In this document: positions 23,999 to 31,663 of the stretch, one piece after another
Numbering within the stretch: position 1 is the stretch's first letter
Layout: every line of letters begins with the position of its first letter
Source: JAPLMI01 sp043798375
GTDB taxonomy: Bacteria > Omnitrophota > Gorgyraeia > 2-01-FULL-45-10
DNA: 64,000 nt
NCBI GenBank assembly: GCA_043798375.1
Contig: JAZDOS010000029.1
Coordinates: 62,001 to 126,000, forward strand
Direction: 5' to 3'
The notes under the pieces: generated by a model
Seen by the model: the letters and a program-made list of their open reading frames with translations, nothing else
The model's database searches: none
What the model was told of the DNA's origin: nothing
Translations under genes and position numbers: made by a program

Positions 23999-24349
23999 AT
24001 GGACAAAGAATTTTGCCTGTTCTGCGGAATAGCGAAAAAAGAGATCCCTGCGAAGATCGCCTATGAGGACGACGCGGCATTGGCATTTGAAGACATAAAT
24101 CCCAAGGCGCCGGTCCATCTTCTCGTCATACCGAAGCTGCATATAGAAAGGGTGTCGGATATCCGCGAAGACGGCTTTGAGCTGGTGGGCCATCTGATAT
24201 CGATAGCAAATAGACTTGCCGAATCCAGGAAGATCAAGGAATCGGGATATAGGCTAATTTTAAACTGCAACAAAGACGCCGGTCAGGAAGTTTTTCACCT
24301 GCACCTGCATCTTCTCGGCGGAAGGAAGTTTTCATGGCCGCCGGGGTAA
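23999..24349 (+). CDS. HINT-type HIT protein
   Basis: 116 residues. CLFCGIAKKEIPAKIAYEDDAALAFEDINPKAPVHLLVIPKLH is the classic Hint start and VFHLHLHLLGG the histidine triad. It hydrolyses purine nucleotide phosphoramidates. It is distinct from the larger HIT protein at 9576. Twenty bases separate it from the following PilZ gene. Confidence 0.93.
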   Translation: MDKEFCLFCGIAKKEIPAKIAYEDDAALAFEDINPKAPVHLLVIPKLHIERVSDIREDGFELVGHLISIANRLAESRKIKESGYRLILNCNKDAGQEVFHLHLHLLGGRKFSWPPG

Positions 24350-24368
24350 CGATAGGAGCCTGACATAA

Positions 24369-24734
24369 ATGGCCGCTAATGAAAGAAGGTCTTTTCCCCG
24401 TATAAAGGATGAGGGGCTGTCTCTTAAGCTTAATGCGGGTGATTTCGACACCACAACCCATACCCTGAATATAAGCGCATCGGGAATATACTGCAAGGTT
24501 GACAGGGAAATGCCTCTCATGTCCAGGGTGCGGGTAGCGCTGGAGCTGCCGGAGTCATCAGGCGAAAACCGGTCCGTAAAAAACCTCGAGGTCGACGGCG
24601 TGGTAGTGAGGGGACACCCTGTCATAATCGACGGCGTGATAAAACATTACGATATCGCGATATTTTTCGACAGCCTCTCCCCGAAAAACAGGGATATGCT
24701 CCAGGATTATATCTCAAGAACAAAAAAGAAATAG
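24369..24734 (+). CDS. PilZ-domain protein 3
   Basis: 121 residues. Motifs ERRSFPR and NISASG are intact. The barrel is followed by HYDIAIFFDSLSPKNRDMLQDYI. It is likely in one operon with the HINT gene before it and the membrane PilZ protein 10 bp after it. Confidence 0.88.
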   Translation: MAANERRSFPRIKDEGLSLKLNAGDFDTTTHTLNISASGIYCKVDREMPLMSRVRVALELPESSGENRSVKNLEVDGVVVRGHPVIIDGVIKHYDIAIFFDSLSPKNRDMLQDYISRTKKK

Positions 24735-24743
24735 GCGGTTCTT

Positions 24744-25226
24744 ATGTTCACGCTCGTAGGGCTTTTCTTTATACTGCTTCTTTCGATGATACTCTATATG
24801 CTTTACAGAACCGAGCTTACCGCAACGAAGAATAACCGCCATCACGCAAAGGTCGAGGAGTATTGGACGGGAAAAGAGAGAAGAAAATATACCCGTTTCA
24901 AAAAAACGCTGGACGTCATATACACAGTCGCGAAGAAGCCGCATCTTTCCAGTCGCGGCCATACGATAGATATATCCGAAGGCGGCATGAAACTGGTCCT
25001 CGACGAAAAGCTTCCGAAGGGCGCAATAATGGACCTCAAAATTTCGATTCCCGGCTCATCCCAGGACACGGATGTGGAGGGCGAAATCATCTGGAGCGAA
25101 GAGGCGAATTACGATAAACTCTCCGGCAAAAGGCAGTTCTATTACGGCATAAAGTTCCTGTACATCAAAGAACCGTCCGGAAAACATTTAAGCGACTACA
25201 TCCGCTCTATCTCCGTACAACCTTAA
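24744..25226 (+). CDS. Membrane-anchored PilZ-domain protein 4
   Basis: 160 residues. The first ~22 residues (FTLVGLFFILLLSMILYMLY) form a membrane anchor. The PilZ domain follows, with ERRKYTR (RxxxR) and DISEGG. The C-terminus ends in a helix (GKHLSDYIRSI). This places a c-di-GMP receptor at the membrane. Confidence 0.88.
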   Translation: MFTLVGLFFILLLSMILYMLYRTELTATKNNRHHAKVEEYWTGKERRKYTRFKKTLDVIYTVAKKPHLSSRGHTIDISEGGMKLVLDEKLPKGAIMDLKISIPGSSQDTDVEGEIIWSEEANYDKLSGKRQFYYGIKFLYIKEPSGKHLSDYIRSISVQP

Positions 25227-25249
25227 CTCATGCGACAGGCCTTCGAAAA

Positions 25250-25780
25250 ATGGGAACGATTAAACATCCGGACAAAGTAAAGCTTATCGCAGGCCTTCTC
25301 TCCGGAGATGCGGCCCTATTCCAGAAGGTTAAGAAAAGGCTGGAAGAAATATGCGGAGCCGTTGATCTTGAAAGCGGAATACTGGATTTTGGCCATACGG
25401 ACTATTACCGCAAGGAGATGGGCGGGGATCTAAAAAGAATATTTTACAGCTTCAAGAGGCCGGCCGGCCTGGCCGATATCTATAAAGTAAAATTGCGCAC
25501 CAACCTTATCGAGAAACGGTTTCTTGCAAACGGCAAAAGGGCCGTTAATATAGATCCCGGATACCTGAACCTCTCAAAGCTTGTCGTCTTTTCCACAAAA
25601 GACTACACCCATAGGATATATTTAAACAAAGGTATCTGTGCCGAGGTAACCCTGTTCTATAAAGACGGCACTTACAATCCGTGGCCGTGGACATACCCGG
25701 ATTATAAAACAGGCCCTTATATAAAATTTTTTAATTCGGTCCGCGCGATATATAAAGAAGGGGGCAAGGCAACTTTATGA
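25250..25780 (+). CDS. DUF4416 family protein
   Basis: 176 residues. Features of the family: VKLIAGLLSGDAALF at the start, LDFGHTDYYRKEMGGDLKRIFYSF, NIDPGYLNLSKLVVFSTKDYTHRIYL and NPWPWTYPDYKT. DUF4416 proteins occur in anaerobes and their function is unknown. The stop overlaps the ATG of a small membrane gene (ATGA), which in turn overlaps the hydrolase gene, making a tight three-gene unit. Confidence 0.9.
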   Translation: MGTIKHPDKVKLIAGLLSGDAALFQKVKKRLEEICGAVDLESGILDFGHTDYYRKEMGGDLKRIFYSFKRPAGLADIYKVKLRTNLIEKRFLANGKRAVNIDPGYLNLSKLVVFSTKDYTHRIYLNKGICAEVTLFYKDGTYNPWPWTYPDYKTGPYIKFFNSVRAIYKEGGKATL

Positions 25781-25935
25781 TTATAAAAAAGAAGAGCCTG
25801 ATAGTGGCGCTCGTTTCCGGCTTTATCATATCCCTGGTGCTCATACTTACCTTGATAGGGTATGCCGCATACCTGGAACTCAAAAACGAGAACTTTATAA
25901 GGTCCTACGAATGCGCTATGGAGAAGCTTAAGTGA
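25777..25935 (+). CDS. Small single-pass membrane protein (52 aa)
   Basis: 52 codons. The basic start MIIKKKS is followed by one long membrane segment (LIVALVSGFIISLVLILTLIGYAAYL) and a short polar tail. It overlaps the DUF4416 gene by 4 bp (ATGA) and the hydrolase gene by 4 bp (GTGA). This double coupling strongly supports its being a real gene. No family recognised; it may anchor or assist the neighbouring hydrolase. Confidence 0.65.
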   Translation: MIIKKKSLIVALVSGFIISLVLILTLIGYAAYLELKNENFIRSYECAMEKLK

Positions 25936-27614
25936 AAAAAATTTACATAACCGTTATCTGCCTCTTTGCCGCAAGTATCGTCATATTCATATCATCGTTC
26001 GTTTATCTCGACAAAAATAAGCGTAAAACCTATTACTATGTAATAAATTCGTCCGGCCGCGATATCGGCATTATAAAGGTGGATAAATTCGTAACGGAGG
26101 ATAAGCTCATATATAAAACGGCCGCCCTGGTGCCTTATGGCGAAATTATCACGGAAAACAGGTCCAAGATCGTCTATGACCGAAAATACAACCTCGAGAG
26201 CTACGCGGCCGAGAGAACGGCGAACGGCGCTGTTGAGACAATATCCGTCGAAAAAAAAGGCGGCGGCGTGTCGTTCGTATCGAGGCTTAATTCGTGCTTC
26301 GCGTTTCTCGAAGATATTCCCACAAGGAAAGAGACTTTCATATTCGAAGAGAATTCGCCCGCGACCTATTTGCCGATAATAGAGAACTACGATTTCGCAA
26401 GGGGAAGGAGCCAGGGGTTCAGCGCAATATCCTGCTTCATGGACTGGGAATTGCCGCCGATGAAAAGGTTCGTCACGCTCACCTCGATAAGGGACGAATA
26501 CTTAAAGATAGGGCGTAAAAAGATAAAAACCGAGAATCTGCTCTTAAAGATAAAAAATTATCCTCAAGGCAGCGTCTGGGTGGCTAAAATAGACCGGTCG
26601 CTTATAAAGATAGAGATGCCGGCTGTTGCCCTTAAAATAACAAGGACATTCTCTCCATGGGAACTTACGTCAAAAAATTATATCGGCCGGAGCAAAGATT
26701 ATACGTCCAGGGATATTGCGTTCAAAAATAACGGAGTTAACCTATCCGGCACGCTGACCTTTCCTCTGAAAGAAGGTAAATACCCGGCCGTCCTTCTCGC
26801 CGGCCCTGATGGGCCTGAAGACCGCAATCTCAGGGGCCTCTTCGCTGATTTAGCCGAGACCCTGTCAAGAAACGGTCTTACGGTATTGAGGTTTGACAAG
26901 CGCGGAGTCGGTTCGAGCGACGGAAGCTTGGCGTCTCTTTCGGAAGATGAAGAGACGGACGACCTTGCCAGGGCCCTGGATCTTCTGGCTGCCCAAAAAG
27001 AGGCTGATCCGCAAAGCCTCTTCATTTTAGGCCATTCGCGCGGATGCTTTCGCGCCTTGAAACTCGCATCCGAAAAAAATTACATAAAGGGGCTCATCCT
27101 GATGGCGCCGGAAATATACTCCAGGTACGGCGCCAAGGAAAATTTTGAAAATTATGACAAAATATTTTTTGACAAAAAGTGGGGCCAGGACTATTTAAAA
27201 TCCGTGAAGAAATCTCTGGAAGAGATAAAGGACAGGGCGTCGCGATCCAAGGGGAACTGGGCTTTCATCCTGTGGAAAAGGTGTTTCGTAAAGAGGGTCA
27301 AGGAAGAGATGAACAGAATTCCATCCCTTTTCATAAAAAATGTAAAAGTTCCGGTACTCATCCTTCAGGGAAGGCAAGACAGCCCCTCCTCGATGGAATC
27401 GTCATTCCTTCTCGACAGGATGCTTGAAGATGGCGGCAATATTAGCCACGCGTTGACCTATTACGGCTATCTGGGCCGCTACTTTGGCAAGAAGGTAAAC
27501 GACGGCATATACAAAATACATTATGCGGCCGATAAAGACGTCCTGGACAATATCATAAACTGGATTGCCAAAATGGCAGCCGCGCCGCAAGAAACTTCCC
27601 CGCAAACAGCGTAA
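25932..27614 (+). CDS. Membrane-anchored alpha/beta hydrolase with N-terminal extension
   Basis: 560 residues, start GTG overlapping the preceding stop. One N-terminal membrane segment (IYITVICLFAASIVIFISSFVYL) is followed by a ~230-residue beta-rich region with no domain I can name. From ~residue 260 there is an alpha/beta hydrolase: GTLTFPLKEGKYPAVLLAGPDGP, RFDKRGVGSSDG, nucleophile elbow GHSRG and VPVLILQGRQD (acid loop). It is probably an envelope esterase or peptidase of the dienelactone-hydrolase/Hydrolase_4 type. Confidence 0.82.
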   Translation: MKKIYITVICLFAASIVIFISSFVYLDKNKRKTYYYVINSSGRDIGIIKVDKFVTEDKLIYKTAALVPYGEIITENRSKIVYDRKYNLESYAAERTANGAVETISVEKKGGGVSFVSRLNSCFAFLEDIPTRKETFIFEENSPATYLPIIENYDFARGRSQGFSAISCFMDWELPPMKRFVTLTSIRDEYLKIGRKKIKTENLLLKIKNYPQGSVWVAKIDRSLIKIEMPAVALKITRTFSPWELTSKNYIGRSKDYTSRDIAFKNNGVNLSGTLTFPLKEGKYPAVLLAGPDGPEDRNLRGLFADLAETLSRNGLTVLRFDKRGVGSSDGSLASLSEDEETDDLARALDLLAAQKEADPQSLFILGHSRGCFRALKLASEKNYIKGLILMAPEIYSRYGAKENFENYDKIFFDKKWGQDYLKSVKKSLEEIKDRASRSKGNWAFILWKRCFVKRVKEEMNRIPSLFIKNVKVPVLILQGRQDSPSSMESSFLLDRMLEDGGNISHALTYYGYLGRYFGKKVNDGIYKIHYAADKDVLDNIINWIAKMAAAPQETSPQTA

Positions 27615-27639
27615 TAACGCTTCGATTAATTTCGGCGAT

Positions 27640-27962
27640 TTTAGGGTCCTGCCGTCCTTCGATTTAACTCAAGGACATGCCCCGAGCGTAGTCGAGGGGC
27701 CGCTCCCTCACGGAATCCCCGTAGGGATTGTGCTCAAGCGGGACGTTAAAATCGCGAGCGGGCATGGTTTTTTGCCCTTACCAATACAACCTGCGAGGTT
27801 TGCTGGCAGCTATCTACCTGTTAACCTCGCAGGTTGTATTGGCTATGCAAAAAGAGCGAGCGATTTTACCGAGCAAAATTTTCCTCGCTGGGGAAAATTT
27901 TGCGATCCCGCGAAGCACAATCCCGAAAGGGGATTCTTTTTAGCAGCGAAAAAATTCGATTT
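27640..27962. mobile_element. Palindromic element family, copy 2 (mosaic)
   Basis: This fills most of the 415-bp gap after the hydrolase gene. 27723-27764 is identical to 16934-16975 and near-identity continues to the 20-bp palindrome arms (27781-27800 with 27823-27842), identical to copy 1, around a 22-nt loop of different sequence. The left end keeps GGTCCTGCCG; the right end is replaced by another module, whose 27902-27920 is the exact complement of 62084-62102. No coding function. Confidence 0.8.
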
Positions 27963-27970
27963 CATTTACA

Positions 27971-27999
27971 TTGACGTTGCTTTTTTTGTATGCTATATT
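27971..27999 (+). promoter_or_regulatory. Promoter of PilZ gene 28030
   Basis: TTGACG (27971-27976), a 17-bp spacer and TATATT (27994-27999), directly after the palindromic element. Confidence 0.65.
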
Positions 28000-28029
28000 T
28001 AATCGAAATGCGAAACGAGGTTTTGACCC

Positions 28030-28416
28030 ATGACAAAAAAAGAAGAGTTCATTGATAGAAGAGGCTCTATTCGGCTGAGGATCCCCGTAAGCATTGCCTA
28101 TCAAACATCAGGCAATGGCAGAGTTCATACGGTTACGGCCAAAGACATATCCGCCGAAGGCGCGAGGTTCGAGGCCCACGACAAGCGCCTCAAAGAATCC
28201 GATATTCTGGATATGAAGATAGGCATCCCTGAGATATCCGGAGACGGGGTCCGCGCAACGGGCGCCGTTATATGGAAAAAACGTTTATCGCTTGAGGATA
28301 AGTCGCCGTTCGATATCGGCATCGAATTCGGCGAGATAGCGGAAGACGACAAAAACGGTTTTCTTAAATTTTTATGTGATTTTATATATAAACTACCGGA
28401 GGAAAAAAAGAGATGA
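28030..28416 (+). CDS. PilZ-domain protein 5
   Basis: 128 residues. The RxxxR motif lies in DRRGSIRLRIP, the second motif is DISAEG. The rest is the standard barrel and final helix. It overlaps the following lipoprotein gene by 4 bp (ATGA), so an envelope connection is likely. Confidence 0.88.
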   Translation: MTKKEEFIDRRGSIRLRIPVSIAYQTSGNGRVHTVTAKDISAEGARFEAHDKRLKESDILDMKIGIPEISGDGVRATGAVIWKKRLSLEDKSPFDIGIEFGEIAEDDKNGFLKFLCDFIYKLPEEKKR

Positions 28417-28745
28417 GGAAGATAATGGTTTGTGCGCCAATATTTGCGCTGGCCTTGATTTGCGGATGTTCCGTGATCCAGGTGCCGAATGCGGAGGACG
28501 TCATCAGCCATCCTCTCGGAACCGAATCGATAAAGATAGGGATGTCCAAAGACGAGGTCGAATCTATTTGGGGTAAGCCCAACGATGTCAGGATGGTTGA
28601 GAATAAGGAGAAGTGGCAAGGGGCGGCCCATGAAGTGTGGATCTACCGCGCCCAGTACGGCTCTATACCTGTCGACGCCGGATACCTCTCTAAAACCAAG
28701 AAGCTCTACTTCGACGGCAACAATCTGACCGAAATAGGGGAATAG
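28413..28745 (+). CDS. SmpA/BamE-like lipoprotein
   Basis: 110 residues. Signal peptide with lipobox LICGC. The mature sequence IKIGMSKDEVESIWGKPNDV is the BamE/SmpA signature, with an aromatic-rich beta end (EVWIYRAQYG, LYFDGNNL). BamE-like proteins sit in the outer membrane and aid barrel assembly; many paralogues have other envelope tasks. Coupled to the PilZ gene. Confidence 0.85.
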   Translation: MRKIMVCAPIFALALICGCSVIQVPNAEDVISHPLGTESIKIGMSKDEVESIWGKPNDVRMVENKEKWQGAAHEVWIYRAQYGSIPVDAGYLSKTKKLYFDGNNLTEIGE

Positions 28746-28754
28746 GCGGCTACA

Positions 28755-29123
28755 ATGATGAGAATGATGTGCAAATCAAAAATACACAGGGCCGTCCTGA
28801 CAAAGGTCGACCTTCACTACGAAGGCAGCATAGGCATCGATAAAAACCTTCTCGAAATAGCCGATATCCATCCCGGCGAGATCGTCCAGGTCGTGAACGT
28901 AAATAACGGCGCGCGGTTTGAGACATACGCGATAGAAGAAAAGGCCGGCTCAGGTGAAATCGGCCTGTATGGAGCGGCGGCGCATCTTGGAAAGGCAGGC
29001 GATATAGCCATAATCCTGTCCTACGCGCTTGTTGAGGATAAAGAGGCAAAATCGATGAAGGTCAGGGTCGTGCGTGTAGGCCAAAACAACAAACCCGTCA
29101 AAAGTCAGGCATGTCAGCATTAA
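28755..29123 (+). CDS. panD: Aspartate 1-decarboxylase
   Basis: 122 residues. From ATG 28755 the self-cleavage site is Gly24-Ser25 in YEGSIGID, matching E. coli numbering and so supporting this start among several close ATGs. KSKIHRAVLTKVDLHY precedes it. The proenzyme cleaves to give the pyruvoyl enzyme making beta-alanine for pantothenate. Its end overlaps def by 13 bp. Confidence 0.96.
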   Translation: MMRMMCKSKIHRAVLTKVDLHYEGSIGIDKNLLEIADIHPGEIVQVVNVNNGARFETYAIEEKAGSGEIGLYGAAAHLGKAGDIAIILSYALVEDKEAKSMKVRVVRVGQNNKPVKSQACQH

Positions 29124-29626
29124 AGATCAGGATATTCCCCGATTCAATTCTTCGTAAAAAGGCAAAGAAGGTCCCGCATATAGGCGACATCGAAAAAAAA
29201 GAGCTCTCCGAAATGGCCAAGGCGATGTATCTTGCCAGGGGCGTCGGGCTTGCGGCCGTCCAGGTCGGCATAGACAAGCAGCTTGCCGTTATCGATATAG
29301 GCGACGGCCTTATCAAGATGGCCAATCCCGCAATAATGAAGAAAGAGGGCAGCCTTGCCCTGGAAGAAGGGTGCCTCAGCGTACCGGAGGTATACGTGAA
29401 GGTGAGGAGGGCTAACTCTATCATTGTCAATTACTTGAATGAATCAGGCGAGGCTATGCAGCTCCGGGCTACGGGGCTTCTCGCAAGGGCCGTTCAACAT
29501 GAAATAGACCACCTTTGCGGCACACTTATCATAGATTACACAAACCCCGTAAAAAAGATGATTATCAAACGAAGGCTTTCCAGGAAGAAGCCGAGCCGGG
29601 GACAAAATAACACGGGGACAAAATAA
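29111..29626 (+). CDS. def: Peptide deformylase
   Basis: 171 residues. The three family motifs are GVGLAAVQ, EGCLSV (C88) and QHEIDH (H130, E131, H134), which bind the metal and remove the formyl group from nascent proteins. The final residues (PSRGQNNTGTK) are translated from two copies of GGGGACAAAATAAC, the second of which holds the stop codon. Confidence 0.95.
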   Translation: MSALKIRIFPDSILRKKAKKVPHIGDIEKKELSEMAKAMYLARGVGLAAVQVGIDKQLAVIDIGDGLIKMANPAIMKKEGSLALEEGCLSVPEVYVKVRRANSIIVNYLNESGEAMQLRATGLLARAVQHEIDHLCGTLIIDYTNPVKKMIIKRRLSRKKPSRGQNNTGTK

Positions 29627-29627
29627 C
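29598..29627. repeat. GGGGACAAAATAAC direct repeat at the def stop
   Basis: Two exact 14-bp copies (29598-29611, 29614-29627) separated by 2 bp. They encode the last residues and stop of def and end 1 bp before the cspA -35 box. Confidence 0.85.
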
Positions 29628-29628
29628 C

Positions 29629-29657
29629 TTGACAAATCAGGGCTTATATGCTATATT
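29629..29657 (+). promoter_or_regulatory. cspA promoter
   Basis: TTGACA (29629-29634), a 17-bp spacer and TATATT (29652-29657). The start should be near 29664, giving a ~108-nt leader. Confidence 0.8.
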
Positions 29658-29710
29658 TTAAGCAATTGTAAGCGAGTATATTTGGTGAAGAAGATTTACA
29701 TCTAAAATAT

Positions 29711-29751
29711 ATGCCATTTGAAGCTTTAAAAAGCTTTGGGTGGCATTTTTT
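29711..29751 (+). terminator. Terminator-like hairpin in the cspA leader
   Basis: ATGCCA (29711-29716) pairs with TGGCAT (29741-29746) and AAGCTT (29721-29726) with AAGCTT (29731-29736), followed by a run of six T ending at 29751. It lies between the promoter and the cspA ribosome site, so it could stop transcription early and release a ~90-nt RNA, or act as a temperature-dependent attenuator. Confidence 0.7.
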
Positions 29752-29771
29752 GATGGGGGGTGAAAGGATAG

Positions 29772-29975
29772 ATGGCACAGGGAACGGTAAAATGGTTCAA
29801 TGATAAGAAGGGTTTCGGGTTCATAGTAGCCGATACCGGTAAAGACGTATTTGTCCACCACTCCGCTATCGAGGGTGAAGGCTATAAAAGCTTGAAAGAA
29901 GGGGATAAGGTCCAGTTTGAGATCGTAACTGGCCCAAAGGGTGAGCAGGCGACAAAGGTCGTAAAGCTATCCTAA
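29772..29975 (+). CDS. cspA: Cold-shock domain protein
   Basis: 67 residues. GTVKWFNDKKGFGFIV (RNP1) and DVFVHHSAI (RNP2) define an RNA-binding CSD chaperone. It has a strong promoter and a structured leader with a terminator-like hairpin, and GGGGGGTGAAAGG before the ATG. The leader fits cold- or structure-dependent control, as in other csp genes. Confidence 0.96.
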   Translation: MAQGTVKWFNDKKGFGFIVADTGKDVFVHHSAIEGEGYKSLKEGDKVQFEIVTGPKGEQATKVVKLS

Positions 29976-29982
29976 TATTCTT

Positions 29983-30009
29983 ATGCTTCGACGCATCCCG
30001 CCGAAGCAT
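29983..30009 (+). terminator. Possible terminator after cspA
   Basis: ATGCTTCG (29983-29990) pairs with CGAAGCAT (30002-30009), 8 bp after the cspA stop; only a weak T tract follows. Confidence 0.4.
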
Positions 30010-30120
30010 TTACTCTATTGCCGGTTGATTGCGAAGGCGGATGAGGGCTTCTCATCGAAAACCGTCGGTTTCAGGGGAAGGACTGTTTCTAATAGGGCTT
30101 ACCGGGGGATAGATAATTGT

Positions 30121-30567
30121 ATGGAGCTATATCAAAAGATTGAGGAAGATGTCAGGCTGGCGCTGAAAAAAGGCGAAGCTGTCAAATTGTCGGTCTTAAG
30201 GATGCTCTTGTCGGAGGTAAAAATGTTCGAGATCGAGAAGAGCGTCAAGAGGGCCGGTGAGGCGGATATATTGCAGATTATACAGCGCCAGATAAAGCAG
30301 CATAAGGATTCCATAGAGCAGTTCGAGAAGGGTAAACGCGCTGATCTCGCCGGTAAAGAGCTGGATGAGCTCAAGATCCTCGAGTCTTACATGCCTGAAC
30401 AGATGGGGGAAGTTGAATTGACGGATATTGTCAGAGAGGCGATAAAGACAAGCGGCGCGGCGACCAAATCTGAGGTCGGCAAGGTCATGAAAATAGCCAT
30501 GGAAAAGGCAAAAGGAAAAGCTGATGGCAGGGCCGTAAGGGATATTGCCATGAAGATGCTGAAATAA
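30121..30567 (+). CDS. yqeY: GatB/YqeY domain protein
   Basis: 148 residues from ATG 30121. The reading frame extends back to 29983, but the upstream part is not conserved-looking and overlaps the cspA terminator. MELYQKIEEDVRLALKKGEAVKLSVLRMLLSEVKMFEIEK and LKILESYMPEQM are YqeY signatures, and VGKVMKIAMEKAKGKADGRAV ends the GatB-tail fold. Its role is thought to relate to tRNA-dependent amidation or translation. Confidence 0.92.
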   Translation: MELYQKIEEDVRLALKKGEAVKLSVLRMLLSEVKMFEIEKSVKRAGEADILQIIQRQIKQHKDSIEQFEKGKRADLAGKELDELKILESYMPEQMGEVELTDIVREAIKTSGAATKSEVGKVMKIAMEKAKGKADGRAVRDIAMKMLK

Positions 30568-30590
30568 TGCGAGAGGATATATTTATTCTC

Positions 30591-30619
30591 TTGCTATAAG
30601 AATGGTTTTATAGTAATAT
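30591..30619 (+). promoter_or_regulatory. Promoter of secreted protein 30644
   Basis: TTGCTA (30591-30596), a 17-bp spacer and TAATAT (30614-30619), then AAGGAGGG just before the ATG at 30644. Confidence 0.55.
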
Positions 30620-30643
30620 AAGTTCATACGAAAGGAGGGAAAG

Positions 30644-31039
30644 ATGAAAAGTAAATTATTCACATGCGCGTGTGTCGCATTGGCTTTGTCTTTTATGCTA
30701 ACAGGCATATCCTATTCCGCGCCGGAAAAAGAGACAGCCGGCGCTAAGGCAAAAAGTTTCTGGCAAAAGCTTTTCAACTATCCGGCTAATGTGACGAATG
30801 AATCAGTCGCAGTCGTTTCGGATACCGCGAAGCGCGGAACGGCCGTAGTGACTAAAGAGGTTAAGACCGTAGGCCAGGTAACATCCGGAGAAACCGCGAA
30901 GACGAAAGAGCTCATTACCGAACCGATAACCGGCACTGCCGAAACTGCGGTAAAGGCGGTCGAGGAAATGGTTGCCGTTCCTGTAAATGCGGCCAAGGAA
31001 GAGCCTCAAGCTGTCCAGCCGCCGGCTGAACAGAAATAA
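30644..31039 (+). CDS. Secreted Ala/Thr/Val-rich protein
   Basis: 131 residues. Signal peptide (LFTCACVALALSFMLTGISYSA), then a region with KAKSFWQKLFNYPANVTNESVAVVSD and repeating 11-residue-like amphipathic units rich in Thr, Val, Ala and Lys, ending in a Pro/Glu-rich tail. No enzyme motif. The repeat pattern resembles amphipathic coat or LEA-like proteins. Own promoter and terminator. Confidence 0.7.
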   Translation: MKSKLFTCACVALALSFMLTGISYSAPEKETAGAKAKSFWQKLFNYPANVTNESVAVVSDTAKRGTAVVTKEVKTVGQVTSGETAKTKELITEPITGTAETAVKAVEEMVAVPVNAAKEEPQAVQPPAEQK

Positions 31040-31055
31040 GACAGAACTTGTCTGG

Positions 31056-31096
31056 AAAAAGCCATATTCTTACTTGAAGAGAGGGTATGGCTTTTT
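31056..31096. terminator. Intrinsic terminator
   Basis: AAAAAGCCATA (31056-31066) pairs with TATGGCTTTTT (31086-31096), 16 bp after the secreted-protein stop; the arms supply A and T runs in both directions. Confidence 0.85.
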
Positions 31097-31131
31097 CTAC
31101 GGCAGCACCGGGTAAACATTAACAAACTATC

Positions 31132-31647
31132 ATGAAATTGCGATCGGTTGCTTTTTTTACAGCGCCGGCTGTCATCGCGACCATAATATTATACCAGCCG
31201 GTCCGGGTTGCTTTTTTTAAGCTGGCCGAACCTTACTTTGCCTGTCCCATCAAGAGCGATCCGAATAATCTTACGATCAGGAACGATTCGCTCGGCGAAG
31301 GCGGTTATGGCGCGAAGAGGCGTAACGGCAGGTTCCATGCCGGCGTGGATATACTGGCGAACGTCGGAATACCGGTATACGCTTCGAAAACAGGCCTTGC
31401 CTACTTCGGAAATGTCCCGACCGGTTACGGAAAATATGTGATGATTCATCACCCCGACGGCACCCAGACATTTTATGGCCACCTTTCGGACTGGAACGGA
31501 AAGGCGCCAAGAAAAGTGCGTAGGGGCGAGTTGATAGGGTTTGTGGGAAAGACCGGCAATGCCGCAAATAAGCTCATACAGCCGCACCTGCATTTTGAAA
31601 TCAGAAAAGACGGGGAGCCCGTCGATCCGCGGGGGCTCATGAGATAA
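31132..31647 (+). CDS. M23-family metallopeptidase, membrane-anchored
   Basis: 171 residues. N-terminal hydrophobic anchor (FFTAPAVIATIILYQPVRVAFF). The LytM domain keeps all zinc ligands: H and D in RFHAGVDI, HxH in QPHLHFEIRKDGEPVDP, plus GKYVMIHHPDGTQTFYGHLS. It should cleave peptide cross-links of peptidoglycan. This contrasts with the degenerate LytM lipoprotein at 5973. Confidence 0.9.
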   Translation: MKLRSVAFFTAPAVIATIILYQPVRVAFFKLAEPYFACPIKSDPNNLTIRNDSLGEGGYGAKRRNGRFHAGVDILANVGIPVYASKTGLAYFGNVPTGYGKYVMIHHPDGTQTFYGHLSDWNGKAPRKVRRGELIGFVGKTGNAANKLIQPHLHFEIRKDGEPVDPRGLMR

Positions 31648-31663
31648 AAGTGGAGGGTATGAT

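Noticed and set aside
27565..28002. 145-codon frame across the palindromic element
   Set aside because: It only translates the repeat (PIQPARFAGSYLPVNLAGCIG-like text also arises from copy 1 in another frame); no protein family.
29983..30120. N-terminal extension of YqeY from 29983
   Set aside because: The extension has no family similarity, overlaps the hairpin after cspA, and ATG 30121 gives the normal YqeY length.
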